From the NCBI GenBank assembly GCA_900754715.1, contig CAAEDX010000139.1:1-9270 (forward strand): a stretch of DNA of 9,270 bases, given 5' to 3'. The notes beneath the pieces were generated by a model. That model was given only the letters and a program-made list of their open reading frames with translations. It searched no databases and was not told the DNA's origin. The translations under genes and the position numbers were made by a program. This document shows, piece after piece, positions 1 to 6,800 of the stretch. The number at the start of each line of letters is the position of its first letter. The first letter of the stretch is position 1. This DNA comes from Erysipelotrichaceae bacterium. GTDB taxonomy: Bacteria > Bacillota_I > Bacilli_A > Erysipelotrichales > Erysipelotrichaceae.

Positions 1-2
1 AG

Positions 3-530
3 GTATATTATATTTATGCGGTGCACAACGGGCATTTTCAGGCTTTTGCGATGCATCGCTCGCAAACCGGAAAAGGGCTGATGGTATCCTGCCATTCTGT
101 GCTGTATGCGCTCGAACTTTCACGGACCTTCAGCCTCGATCTGCCGCTGCAGCTCTTGCAGCAGTTTTCCTTGTCTGAGATCTCCCGGATCGCGCGGGCC
201 TGGCGCAAGCATCAGCGTCAGGAACAAGATCGGATCGATCCGAAGGACTGCCGCTTCGATCATCCGGTCGGGCAGATGTTCTCGCTGAGCGGCACGCTGT
301 ATTTTGTCTATCTGTATTCTCTGCGGCAAAGGATCTATGGCATCCGGCTAGATGAAGAAGGATGCACCGATTACCGCCTGCACCGAGAAAAGCATTTGGA
401 CTGCCTGAAGCCGGAGAAGATCTGTACGTTTGAAGATCTGCAGGACGCGGTAGCGATCATGCAGGAAGATAAGGTGCTCAGCGAAGAAATGGCTCGCGCG
501 CTGCTGAGACGAAGGAGGGATGGATGTTGA
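3..530 (+). CDS. Hypothetical protein, 5' end outside the window
   Basis: I do not recognise this protein. The frame is open from the first bases of the window, so the gene probably starts upstream. The first in-window start candidate, a GTG at 21, has no Shine-Dalgarno sequence in front of it. About 175 residues are visible. They are basic and rich in Arg, Leu and Gln, with a central RAWRKHQRQEQ stretch, several Cys and His residues (SCHS near the start, KDCRFDH in the middle) and an Arg-rich C terminus (LLRRRRDGC). There is no signal peptide in the visible part. A short hydrophobic, Tyr-rich stretch (GTLYFVYLYSLRQ) looks like a buried strand rather than a membrane span. The stop codon overlaps the start of the next gene by 7 nt, so the two are probably translationally coupled. 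The overlap hints at, but does not prove, a link with DNA repair. That it is a real coding region is likely; its function is unknown. Confidence 0.7.
   Translation, partial: VYYIYAVHNGHFQAFAMHRSQTGKGLMVSCHSVLYALELSRTFSLDLPLQLLQQFSLSEISRIARAWRKHQRQEQDRIDPKDCRFDHPVGQMFSLSGTLYFVYLYSLRQRIYGIRLDEEGCTDYRLHREKHLDCLKPEKICTFEDLQDAVAIMQEDKVLSEEMARALLRRRRDGC
512..518 (+). promoter_or_regulatory. Ribosome binding site of the ATL-like gene
   Basis: AAGGAGG lies 5 nt before the ATG at 524, inside the last codons of the upstream gene. It decides the start of the small alkyltransferase-like gene against the nearby out-of-frame ATGs at 520 and 534. Confidence 0.8.
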
Positions 531-826
531 TCGATGAAGGATTCGCCTGGCTCATCCTGGAGATCGTCAGGGAGATCCCATGCGGGAAGGTCGCGACCTA
601 TGGGCAGATCGCAAAACTGGCCGGACATCCCCGTCATTCGCGGGCTGTCGGACGTGTCCTCGCTCACGCGGAGCATTTCGGCGATTATCCATGTCACCGC
701 GTGGTCAATGCTTCAGGAAGGACGGCTCCGGGCTGGACAAAACAGCGCGCGCTGCTGGAAGCAGAAGGCGTCACATTTTTGCCAAACGGCAATGCTGACC
801 TGAAACACCATCAATGGAAACCATGA
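524..826 (+). CDS. Alkyltransferase-like / MGMT-family DNA-binding domain protein
   Basis: This 100-residue protein consists only of the C-terminal DNA-binding domain of O6-alkylguanine-DNA alkyltransferases. The visible family signatures are GKVATYGQIAKLAG (residues 21-34; Tyr26 sits where the nucleotide-flipping Tyr lies), RHSRAVGR (37-44; Arg40 is in the arginine-finger position) and PCHRVVN (56-62; Cys57 is the alkyl-acceptor position). It ends with QRALLEAEGV, a C-terminal pattern usual in ATL proteins. Full-length Ada-C/MGMT proteins are about 160-200 residues long and have an N-terminal ribonuclease-H-like domain, which is absent here. Classical ATLs such as E. coli YbaZ carry Trp instead of Cys and flag O6-alkylguanine for nucleotide excision repair. 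This one keeps Cys, so it could be a minimal transferase or a lesion-binding sensor. It acts in the cytoplasm on DNA. Family assignment is secure; whether it transfers alkyl groups is not. Confidence 0.9.
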   Translation: MLIDEGFAWLILEIVREIPCGKVATYGQIAKLAGHPRHSRAVGRVLAHAEHFGDYPCHRVVNASGRTAPGWTKQRALLEAEGVTFLPNGNADLKHHQWKP

Positions 827-830
827 AAAG

Positions 831-852
831 AGCACCGGGGAAGACCGGTGCT
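831..852. terminator. Shared terminator between convergent genes
   Basis: An 8-bp perfect stem (AGCACCGG / CCGGTGCT) encloses a 6-nt loop. It lies 4 nt after the stop of the ATL-like gene and 3 nt after the stop of the opposing phosphodiesterase gene. On the - strand the stem is followed by CTTTT; on the + strand by the weaker TCGTCATT. It should therefore work best for the - strand gene and less well, but plausibly, for the + strand operon. Confidence 0.75.
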
Positions 853-855
853 TCG

Positions 856-2697
856 TCATTGTTCGCGGATGTCGTGGGGATCGTCGTTCAGATATTCTTC
901 GTGGTCGTTGGCGAGATAATCATCCACGGCCATTCGGACATCTTCCGCAGAATTGCCGATGATGCCGCTGACGCCCATGCGCAGATAGCCGAGGACTGAG
1001 TAATATTCATCGACGGTCCAGATATAGACCGGGATGCCGTTGTTGCGCGCCTGCTCAAGAAAGCGGGTGTTGGCCTGGCTCTCCTCGATAGCAAGGAAAT
1101 CGACGTTCCATGAAGTGTCCACTTTTCCCAGCGCGCCGAAGATGCAATAGCCATTCCACCATGATGGACGCTCTTCTTCCATGATCCGGACGATGGGCTC
1201 ATTCATGGACATGAAGATAGCCTGATCTGCAAAGTCATGTTTCTCGATGAGGGCGATTGTCTTTTCGGCCATCTCTTCCTCCTGCCCATCTTGGGGCTTG
1301 AATTCGATGAGCAGTCCGACCTGCGCTTCCTTTGCCTTTTGCACAGCTTCTTCTAACGAAGGAATGGTGAAGTACTCTCCGCGAGAGACTAGATCGAGCT
1401 GTTTGAGCTCAGCGAGCGTGCTGTCTGCGACCGTGAGGTCCTGCTCACACAGCCGCGATGTCGAGCTGTCATGGAAGACGGCCAGTTCGCCGTCCTTAGT
1501 CAGCTGAATGTCGATCTCCGCGTAATCCGCGCCGCGCAAAGCCGCGCTTTCAATGCCTTCCAGGGAATTCTCAGGGGCATAGATATCGCCGCGATGGCCG
1601 ATGACCAGCGGCCGGTGCATCAGTGGTTCCTGATGCAGATACAGCATCATGACCAGCGCGATCAGCGGGCAGAGCAGCAGCGAAAGCAGCTTCTTATGCG
1701 GAAAGGCATCCAGACGCTCAGCGGTCTTATGTCCATAACGGCGCAGCTGGCTGCTCGCCCAGGTGAAGAGGCGCGAGGCAAAGAATGGCCGCGCCTTGAT
1801 CTGTTCGATCTGGATGACTTCATTTTCTGATTCACAGATACGTATGATCGCCCACAGGAAGAAAACAGAAGACAGGCTCAGGTAGATCCACCACAGGATC
1901 GTATACAGCAGCTGCTGACGAAAAAAATGCGAATGATATAAATAACGGAAAAGATAGACGTTGAAATCGCTGCCGCTCAGAAAGGAGACCGTGGTGCTCT
2001 GGGTGATCTGCCAGCCGATCAAAAACAGGCCCAGGATGAGCGCGGTGAGCAGCGCCTTTTTTTTCAGCGGCAGCGCGAGCGTCTTCTTCACGCTTTTCTT
2101 TGCGGCCTGCCAGAAAGAGCAGCGCTCCTGAAACAGATACAGCGGCGTGAAGCAAAGCAGCGCGAACAGCACGAAAGCCATGAGATAAAAAGCGATGGCC
2201 GCAAGCTGTCCCGGCAGCGTAAGGGTGATCTCTCCCAGGATGAAATTGGGGATTTGCAGCGTAGGCATATAAGAAGAGACATAGCCGATGTGTGTCAGCG
2301 GCAGCAGCCCCATGAAATAAAGAAATGCCAGCAGCGTGGAAGGATGCCGCAGACAGGCCAGCCGCGCAAAAGCCGTGGAGTACAGTGAGGAAGGCGTGTA
2401 AGGCACCTTGTGGATCATGCATGAGGTCATCATGATCAGTACCATTGCTTCAAAGACGATGATGCAGATGGCGCTGCCCAAGATCACTGCCATCACGAGA
2501 ATGCCGGGGATGCTCAGAAAGTCAAAGAACATGCTGAAATTGGACAGTGAGGAATGCACCGTATTCGTGGTGATGTACAGATTGATGAGCCAGTTGCTCA
2601 GCGGATAGACGATCAGGATGATGAAGAGCCGGTAGAACAGCTCAAAGCGAATGATGTTCCTGATCCATGTGCGTATAGGATGGTATTGTTCGTTCAT
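856..2697 (-). CDS. Membrane-anchored glycerophosphodiester phosphodiesterase
   Basis: This 613-residue protein hydrolyses glycerophosphodiesters to glycerol-3-phosphate and an alcohol. In this two-domain type the substrate may instead be a lipid or lipoteichoic-acid-derived polyol phosphate. The first ~345 residues hold about seven hydrophobic segments, for example near LFYRLFIILIVYPL, VMAVILGSAICIIVFEAMVL and LLSLLLCPLIALVMML. This matches the membrane domain fused to GDPD enzymes in Bacillota. The catalytic domain (about residues 364-600) has GHRGD (His368), APENS, EIDIQLTKDG, VFHD, LLIEFKPQ and YIWTVDE, which are the expected GDPD acid, base and metal-site motifs. It probably faces the outside of the membrane. 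The open frame extends to 2802, but the ATG at 2697 is preferred because a promoter sits at 2705-2733 and the longer version would run into the neighbouring gene. No Shine-Dalgarno sequence is visible. It diverges from the CDF gene. The gene contains an A8 run on its coding strand (2057-2064). Confidence 0.92.
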   Translation of the reverse strand: MNEQYHPIRTWIRNIIRFELFYRLFIILIVYPLSNWLINLYITTNTVHSSLSNFSMFFDFLSIPGILVMAVILGSAICIIVFEAMVLIMMTSCMIHKVPYTPSSLYSTAFARLACLRHPSTLLAFLYFMGLLPLTHIGYVSSYMPTLQIPNFILGEITLTLPGQLAAIAFYLMAFVLFALLCFTPLYLFQERCSFWQAAKKSVKKTLALPLKKKALLTALILGLFLIGWQITQSTTVSFLSGSDFNVYLFRYLYHSHFFRQQLLYTILWWIYLSLSSVFFLWAIIRICESENEVIQIEQIKARPFFASRLFTWASSQLRRYGHKTAERLDAFPHKKLLSLLLCPLIALVMMLYLHQEPLMHRPLVIGHRGDIYAPENSLEGIESAALRGADYAEIDIQLTKDGELAVFHDSSTSRLCEQDLTVADSTLAELKQLDLVSRGEYFTIPSLEEAVQKAKEAQVGLLIEFKPQDGQEEEMAEKTIALIEKHDFADQAIFMSMNEPIVRIMEEERPSWWNGYCIFGALGKVDTSWNVDFLAIEESQANTRFLEQARNNGIPVYIWTVDEYYSVLGYLRMGVSGIIGNSAEDVRMAVDDYLANDHEEYLNDDPHDIREQ

Positions 2698-2704
2698 GAG
2701 ACTG

Positions 2705-2733
2705 ATTATACATGAATTGCCGGCCGGAATCAA
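2705..2733 (-). promoter_or_regulatory. Sigma-A-type promoter of the phosphodiesterase gene
   Basis: Read on the - strand, TTGATT (2733-2728) and a perfect TATAAT (2710-2705) are separated by exactly 17 nt. The -10 ends only 7 nt before the ATG at 2697, so transcription is expected to start at, or within a base or two of, the start codon. The spacer contains the 8-nt palindrome CCGGCCGG. Confidence 0.75.
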
Positions 2734-2755
2734 ATCCGTGCACACAGACGTGATA

Positions 2756-2764
2756 TGATATACT
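2756..2764 (+). promoter_or_regulatory. Extended -10 promoter of the CDF transporter gene
   Basis: TGATATACT is an extended -10 element (TGn plus TATACT). It lies 22 nt before the CDF start codon and predicts a short leader of roughly 16 nt. I see no convincing -35 at the usual distance, which is tolerated with an extended -10. An overlapping alternative -10 is TATGAT at 2754-2759. The promoter stands back to back with that of the phosphodiesterase gene. Confidence 0.55.
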
Positions 2765-2776
2765 AAGAGAGAAAGA

Positions 2777-2784
2777 AGAGGGAG
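2777..2784 (+). promoter_or_regulatory. Ribosome binding site of the CDF gene
   Basis: AGAGGGAG is purine-rich, with the GAGG core ending 5 nt before the ATG at 2787. It supports this start codon. Confidence 0.65.
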
Positions 2785-2786
2785 AT

Positions 2787-3737
2787 ATGGGAAAAAAAAC
2801 AACCGATACGCTGGTGCGGGAAAAACAGGAGCAGCGGATCCTGCAGATCTCTTTCTGGTCCGGAGCAGGGTTCGTCATCGCGGAATTCATCATGACATTG
2901 TATTCTCATTCACAGTCCGTGCTGACCGATACGGTGTTTGACGCGGTCGAGCTTTTGATCATCGCGCTGACGATGTTCATCGTGCCGCTGTTCTACCGGC
3001 CGGTAAGCGAGAAACATCCCTTTGGGTATTCGCAGCTGGAAAGCATCTTCATCCTGCTGAAGGGATTCATGTATATCGCGGTCATGATCACATTGATCGG
3101 CAACAATGTGCAGCTGATGCTCAATGGCGGCCACCGCGTCGATCATCTGCAGATCTCCACATTTGAGATCATCCTGACTGTGTTCAGCTGTCTGATCCTG
3201 CTCTTGCTCATCCGGCTTGGCCGCGGTCTTTCTTCACCGACCGCGGATGCGGAAATCTATGGCTGGAAGCTTGATGTGGCTGGCAGTGTCGGCGTATCGG
3301 CCGCGTTTTTCATCGCGTCTTTCCTGGAAAAGACCCCGCTGGCATTCATCGGTCCGTATTTTGATCAGGGAACAGCTATCCTGCTGACGCTGGCCATGCT
3401 GCCGGAACCAGTGCGCATGATCCGCAGCGCCATGCGCAGCATCGCGCTGTTCTCTCCGGATGAAGCGATCATCGATGATATCCGCGCCCGTACCGGAAAG
3501 GTGCTCGAAGGATACCCTTTCGATCCGGTGTTTTATGATGTGACGATGACCGGGCGCAGGCTGTGGGTCTCGATCTATTTCACCACTAGCCACGATCTGA
3601 TTTCTTTTACGGAACTGGAGCTGGCAAATGCGCAGATGCTCAGCGAGCTGCAGCAGCATTACGAAAACTGCTTCGTGGAGCTGATCCCCGATGTGCGGGC
3701 AGATCCGCCCCGTCCTTATCGCAGGCCCTCATCATGA
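2787..3737 (+). CDS. Cation diffusion facilitator (CDF) family transporter
   Basis: This 316-residue membrane protein fits the CDF family, which exports Zn, Fe, Mn or similar divalent cations in exchange for protons and acts as a dimer. About six hydrophobic segments fill residues 20-215. TM2 carries DTVFD (Asp48 and Asp52, the DxxxD metal-site pair), followed by the family loop motif KHPFGYSQLES (76-86). TM5 carries GWKLD (159-163). The last ~95 residues, containing YPFDPVFYDVTMTGRRLWVSI, form the cytoplasmic dimerisation domain. In well-studied members such as FieF, the residue four positions before the TM5 Asp is His (or Asp); here it is Gly159, so one expected ligand is missing. Glu156 or His77 might compensate. 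The metal cannot be read from the sequence. The start is fixed by the ribosome binding site just upstream. An A8 run lies in codons 2-5. The gene ends inside its own terminator. Confidence 0.88.
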   Translation: MGKKTTDTLVREKQEQRILQISFWSGAGFVIAEFIMTLYSHSQSVLTDTVFDAVELLIIALTMFIVPLFYRPVSEKHPFGYSQLESIFILLKGFMYIAVMITLIGNNVQLMLNGGHRVDHLQISTFEIILTVFSCLILLLLIRLGRGLSSPTADAEIYGWKLDVAGSVGVSAAFFIASFLEKTPLAFIGPYFDQGTAILLTLAMLPEPVRMIRSAMRSIALFSPDEAIIDDIRARTGKVLEGYPFDPVFYDVTMTGRRLWVSIYFTTSHDLISFTELELANAQMLSELQQHYENCFVELIPDVRADPPRPYRRPSS

Positions 3738-3750
3738 GCGCCTGCTTTTT
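3721..3750 (+). terminator. Intrinsic terminator overlapping the end of the CDF gene
   Basis: GCAGGC (3721-3726) pairs with GCCTGC (3740-3745). Inside, CTCA pairs with TGAG around a TCA loop, with one C-C mismatch between the two stems, and TTTTT follows at 3746-3750. The left arm encodes the last residues of the CDF protein and the stop codon (3735-3737) lies in the right inner arm. It insulates the GH2 gene from upstream transcription. Confidence 0.88.
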
Positions 3751-3794
3751 AAATAGATGGGTTAACATGAATATGGAATATTTTGACATTCTAA

Positions 3795-3824
3795 TTGCGA
3801 TTGAATGCGTTTACATGCTATACT
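3795..3824 (+). promoter_or_regulatory. Promoter of the GH2 gene
   Basis: TGCTATACT (3816-3824) is an extended -10. A partial -35, TTGCGA (3795-3800), lies 18 nt upstream of its TATACT hexamer. Transcription would begin near 3831, giving a leader of about 47 nt. A perfect TTGACA at 3783-3788 is 30 nt from TATACT, too far to be its partner, and has no good -10 of its own. Confidence 0.65.
3802..3815 (+). promoter_or_regulatory. cre-like operator 1, between -35 and -10
   Basis: TGAATGCGTTTACA matches the CcpA catabolite-response consensus TGWAANCGNTNWCA at every defined position but one (T for the second A). It sits in the spacer of the predicted promoter, a position from which bound CcpA would block RNA polymerase. 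Confidence 0.55.
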
Positions 3825-3841
3825 CAATGTAAGGATGTGCG

Positions 3842-3855
3842 TGAAAGCGTTGTCT
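3842..3855 (+). promoter_or_regulatory. cre-like operator 2, in the leader
   Basis: TGAAAGCGTTGTCT matches TGWAANCGNTNWCA at every defined position except the last. It begins about 10 nt after the predicted transcription start and exactly 40 nt after operator 1, close to four helical turns. It fits a downstream repression or roadblock site for CcpA. Confidence 0.6.
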
Positions 3856-3863
3856 TTAAAGAA

Positions 3864-3874
3864 AAGGAGAGGAG
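3864..3874 (+). promoter_or_regulatory. Ribosome binding site of the GH2 gene
   Basis: AAGGAGAGGAG offers two overlapping Shine-Dalgarno registers: AGGAG, 9 nt before the ATG at 3879, and GGAG, 4 nt before it. This predicts efficient translation and fixes the start. Confidence 0.8.
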
Positions 3875-3878
3875 TATT

Positions 3879-6800
3879 ATGAAGTATTGGTGCAGCCGGG
3901 TCGGCAAGCTGATATTGGCCGCATCCATGTGCATGGGTGCGATCAGCGTTCCGATCTTGGCGAATCAGCCTCGGGCAACTGTGTCCGAACCGGAAGATGT
4001 CTATGTGGACATCATCGCTTCCGGGGAACGTTCCGCTTTGTTCAATGACAATTGGAAATTTTATCGCGGCGATATGGATAACGCCGCTTCACCGTCATTG
4101 AATGATTCGAGCTGGGAGAGCGTGGATCTGCCGCACGATTACAGTATCGATCAGGCGTTCACGACTTCCGGAGAAGCGGAAAGCGGCTTCCTTCCGGGAG
4201 GTATCGGATGGTATCGCAAGACCTTCGTCGTGCCGCAGAAGTATGAAGACAAACAATTGATGATCACTTTTGACGGCGTGTACATGAATGCAGAGGTTTA
4301 CGTAAACGGTGAGAAACTGGGCAGTCATCCATATGGCTATACGCAGTTTGCCTTTGACATCACCGACGCGATCGTCGCCGATGGTGAAACTGAAAATGTC
4401 ATCGCGGTCAAGGTGGATAACAGCATCCCGTCAAGCCGCTGGTATTCTGGCAGCGGCATCTACCGCGATGTGACGCTGACTGTTACTGATGAGGTGCATG
4501 TTGGCTACAATGGCGTTAAGGTCACATCGAAAGATCTGGCAGAACAGTACGCCGGCGATGTAGATGTGAACGTGGAGGCCACTGTCGTCAACGACAGCGA
4601 TGCAGCTGTCGATGTGACCGTGCGCAGCACGCTGTTAGACGCTAGCGGCGCCAGCGCGGCCGTTTCGCAGGATACGGCGTTAAATATCGAGGCCGGCAGC
4701 GAAGCGACCGCACAGCTGAGCATGGTCGTCAACAAGCCTCATCTCTGGGGAATCGATGATCCTTATCTGTATTCCGTGAAGACCGAAGTGCTGGTCGATG
4801 GCGAAGTGGTGGATACATACGAAAATGATTATGGTTTCCGTTACTACAGCTTTGACAGCGAGACCGGCTTCTCATTCAATGGTCAGATGATGAAGCTCAA
4901 GGGCGTCTGCATGCACCATGATCAGGGCGCGCTGGGCGCGGTAGCCAACCGCGATGCCATCGAGCGTCAGGTGAAGATGCTCAAGGACATGGGCTGCAAC
5001 GCCATCCGTGTGACGCATAACCCGGCCGCATCCGTATTGCTTGACATCTGCAACGAATACGGCATGCTTGTCATCGACGAAGCATTCGATGGCTGGACCG
5101 AATACAAGAACAGCAATTATAACGATTACACGACTCACTTTGAGGACACCATCACCGCGGACAACCAGATCCTTGATGGCGAGACCGGCATGCAGTGGGG
5201 CGAATTCGATGCCCGTGCCATGATCAAGCGCGGCATCAACGAGCCATGCATCATCATGTGGTCCATCGGCAACGAGATCACCGAAGGATGCTACAACGGT
5301 TCTGTCGCGCATTATGATGAACTGTCTCAGGACATCATCTCCTGGATGCTCGATGAGGATGATACTCGTCCGCTGACGATCGGCGACAACCAGAAGGGTG
5401 GAAACTCCATGCTGAACAACATTCAGGATCAGCTTACGGCAGTCGGCGGCATCAACGGCATGAACTATGTCTCTACTGACGCGCAGCTTGACTCGCTCCA
5501 TGCGGCTCATCCGGAATGGACGCTGTATGGCAGTGAGACGGCTAGCTCTATTCATAGCCGTGGTGAATATAGTACATTTGATGGGAAATCTGATAAAGTA
5601 AAATTACAAATGTCAGAATATAATAATGATGCGACTAGAGTTGGCTGGGGTCTCTCCGCCAGCGATGCCTGGGAACTGGTCATCCAGAACGATTACAATG
5701 CCGGTGAGTTTGTCTGGACCGGATTTGATTACATCGGCGATCCGACCCCGTGGAACGGCACTGGAGTCGGATCGGTAAGCGGTCAGGGCGCAAAGCCGAA
5801 ATCGTCTTATTTCGGCATCGTGGATACGGCCGGCTTTGAAAAGGATATCTATTATCTGTATAAGAGCCTGTGGGATGAGGACAGCAATGTCGTGCATCTG
5901 ATGACCAACTGGAATAATGATGAGATCGTCAAGGTCAACGGCCAGGTGCAGGTCGATGTATATACCAACGCGCATAAGATCAAACTCTATCTGAATGATG
6001 AGCTCGTCGGCACCGACACGGCGACGATGCACAGAACGGATGCCGGATATACGTATCAGACTTTCTCGAATGGTGAATTCTATCCGACGTTCTATGTGAA
6101 CTGGCGTTCCGGAACGCTCAGGGCGGTTGCTTATGATGAAAATGATCAGGTGATCTCCGAAGATGTGATCGAAGGCAATCAGTCTGTGACGACCAATACG
6201 GACGCGTCTTATCTGCGCCTGACGCCGGAAAAGACAGAGATCCAGGCAGATGGAAGCAGCCTGTGCTATATCGAGGTCGATGTCATGGACAGCAATGATG
6301 AGATCGTGGCCGGTGCGGATGATCGCATCACATTCAGCATCGAAGGAAACGGCACGATCGTCGGCGTGGACAATGGCGACCCGACCGATACTGACAGCTA
6401 TAAGGGCACTTCGCGCAAGGCCTTCCATGGCAAAGCGCTGGTCATCGTCCAGTCTACTGAAGACGCTGGCTCCTTTACGCTGAGCGCCTCTGCTTCAGGA
6501 TTGACGTCAGCTAGCACGAGCGTGACGACGAGCGAGCCGGAAAACAGCGGCGAGACTTATCTGGAAAGCTATCGTATTTCTCGAAACTATTATGTCGACA
6601 TCGATGAAGAGCCGCAGCTCCCGCAGAGCGTGACAGTGACTTACAGCGATGGATCGACTGATGAAGTCAATGTGAACTGGGCGGATTATGACCGCGGACA
6701 GCTGGCACAGCCGGGCACCTTTACGATCAGCGGGCAGCTGGAAGGACTGGATGTGACCGCGACCGTGACCGTCCATGTGATCGGTGAGATCGTGGCAGTG

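Noticed and set aside
1832..2422. 196-codon - strand open frame inside the phosphodiesterase gene
   Set aside because: It is a shifted frame of the membrane domain, rich in Ala and His, with no motif of its own. The correct frame continues into an intact GDPD domain.
2698..2802. Longer N terminus of the phosphodiesterase starting at 2802
   Set aside because: The extra 35 codons overlap the CDF start region and contain the -10 and -35 elements. No promoter or ribosome binding site for this start was found.
3234..3659. 141-codon - strand open frame opposite the CDF gene
   Set aside because: It is antisense to conserved CDF sequence, shows no domain features and has no ribosome binding site.
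3783..3788. Perfect TTGACA as -35 of the GH2 promoter
   Set aside because: The only good -10 is 30 nt downstream, too far. The sequence at the normal distance (around AATGCG) is not a -10. The extended -10 with TTGCGA at 18 nt is preferred.
4872..6428. Two long - strand open frames (227 and 271 codons) opposite the GH2 catalytic and Ig domains
   Set aside because: The + strand carries clear GH2 motifs in an unbroken frame. The antisense translations (His-, Val- and Ile-rich) show no family motif and no plausible start signals.
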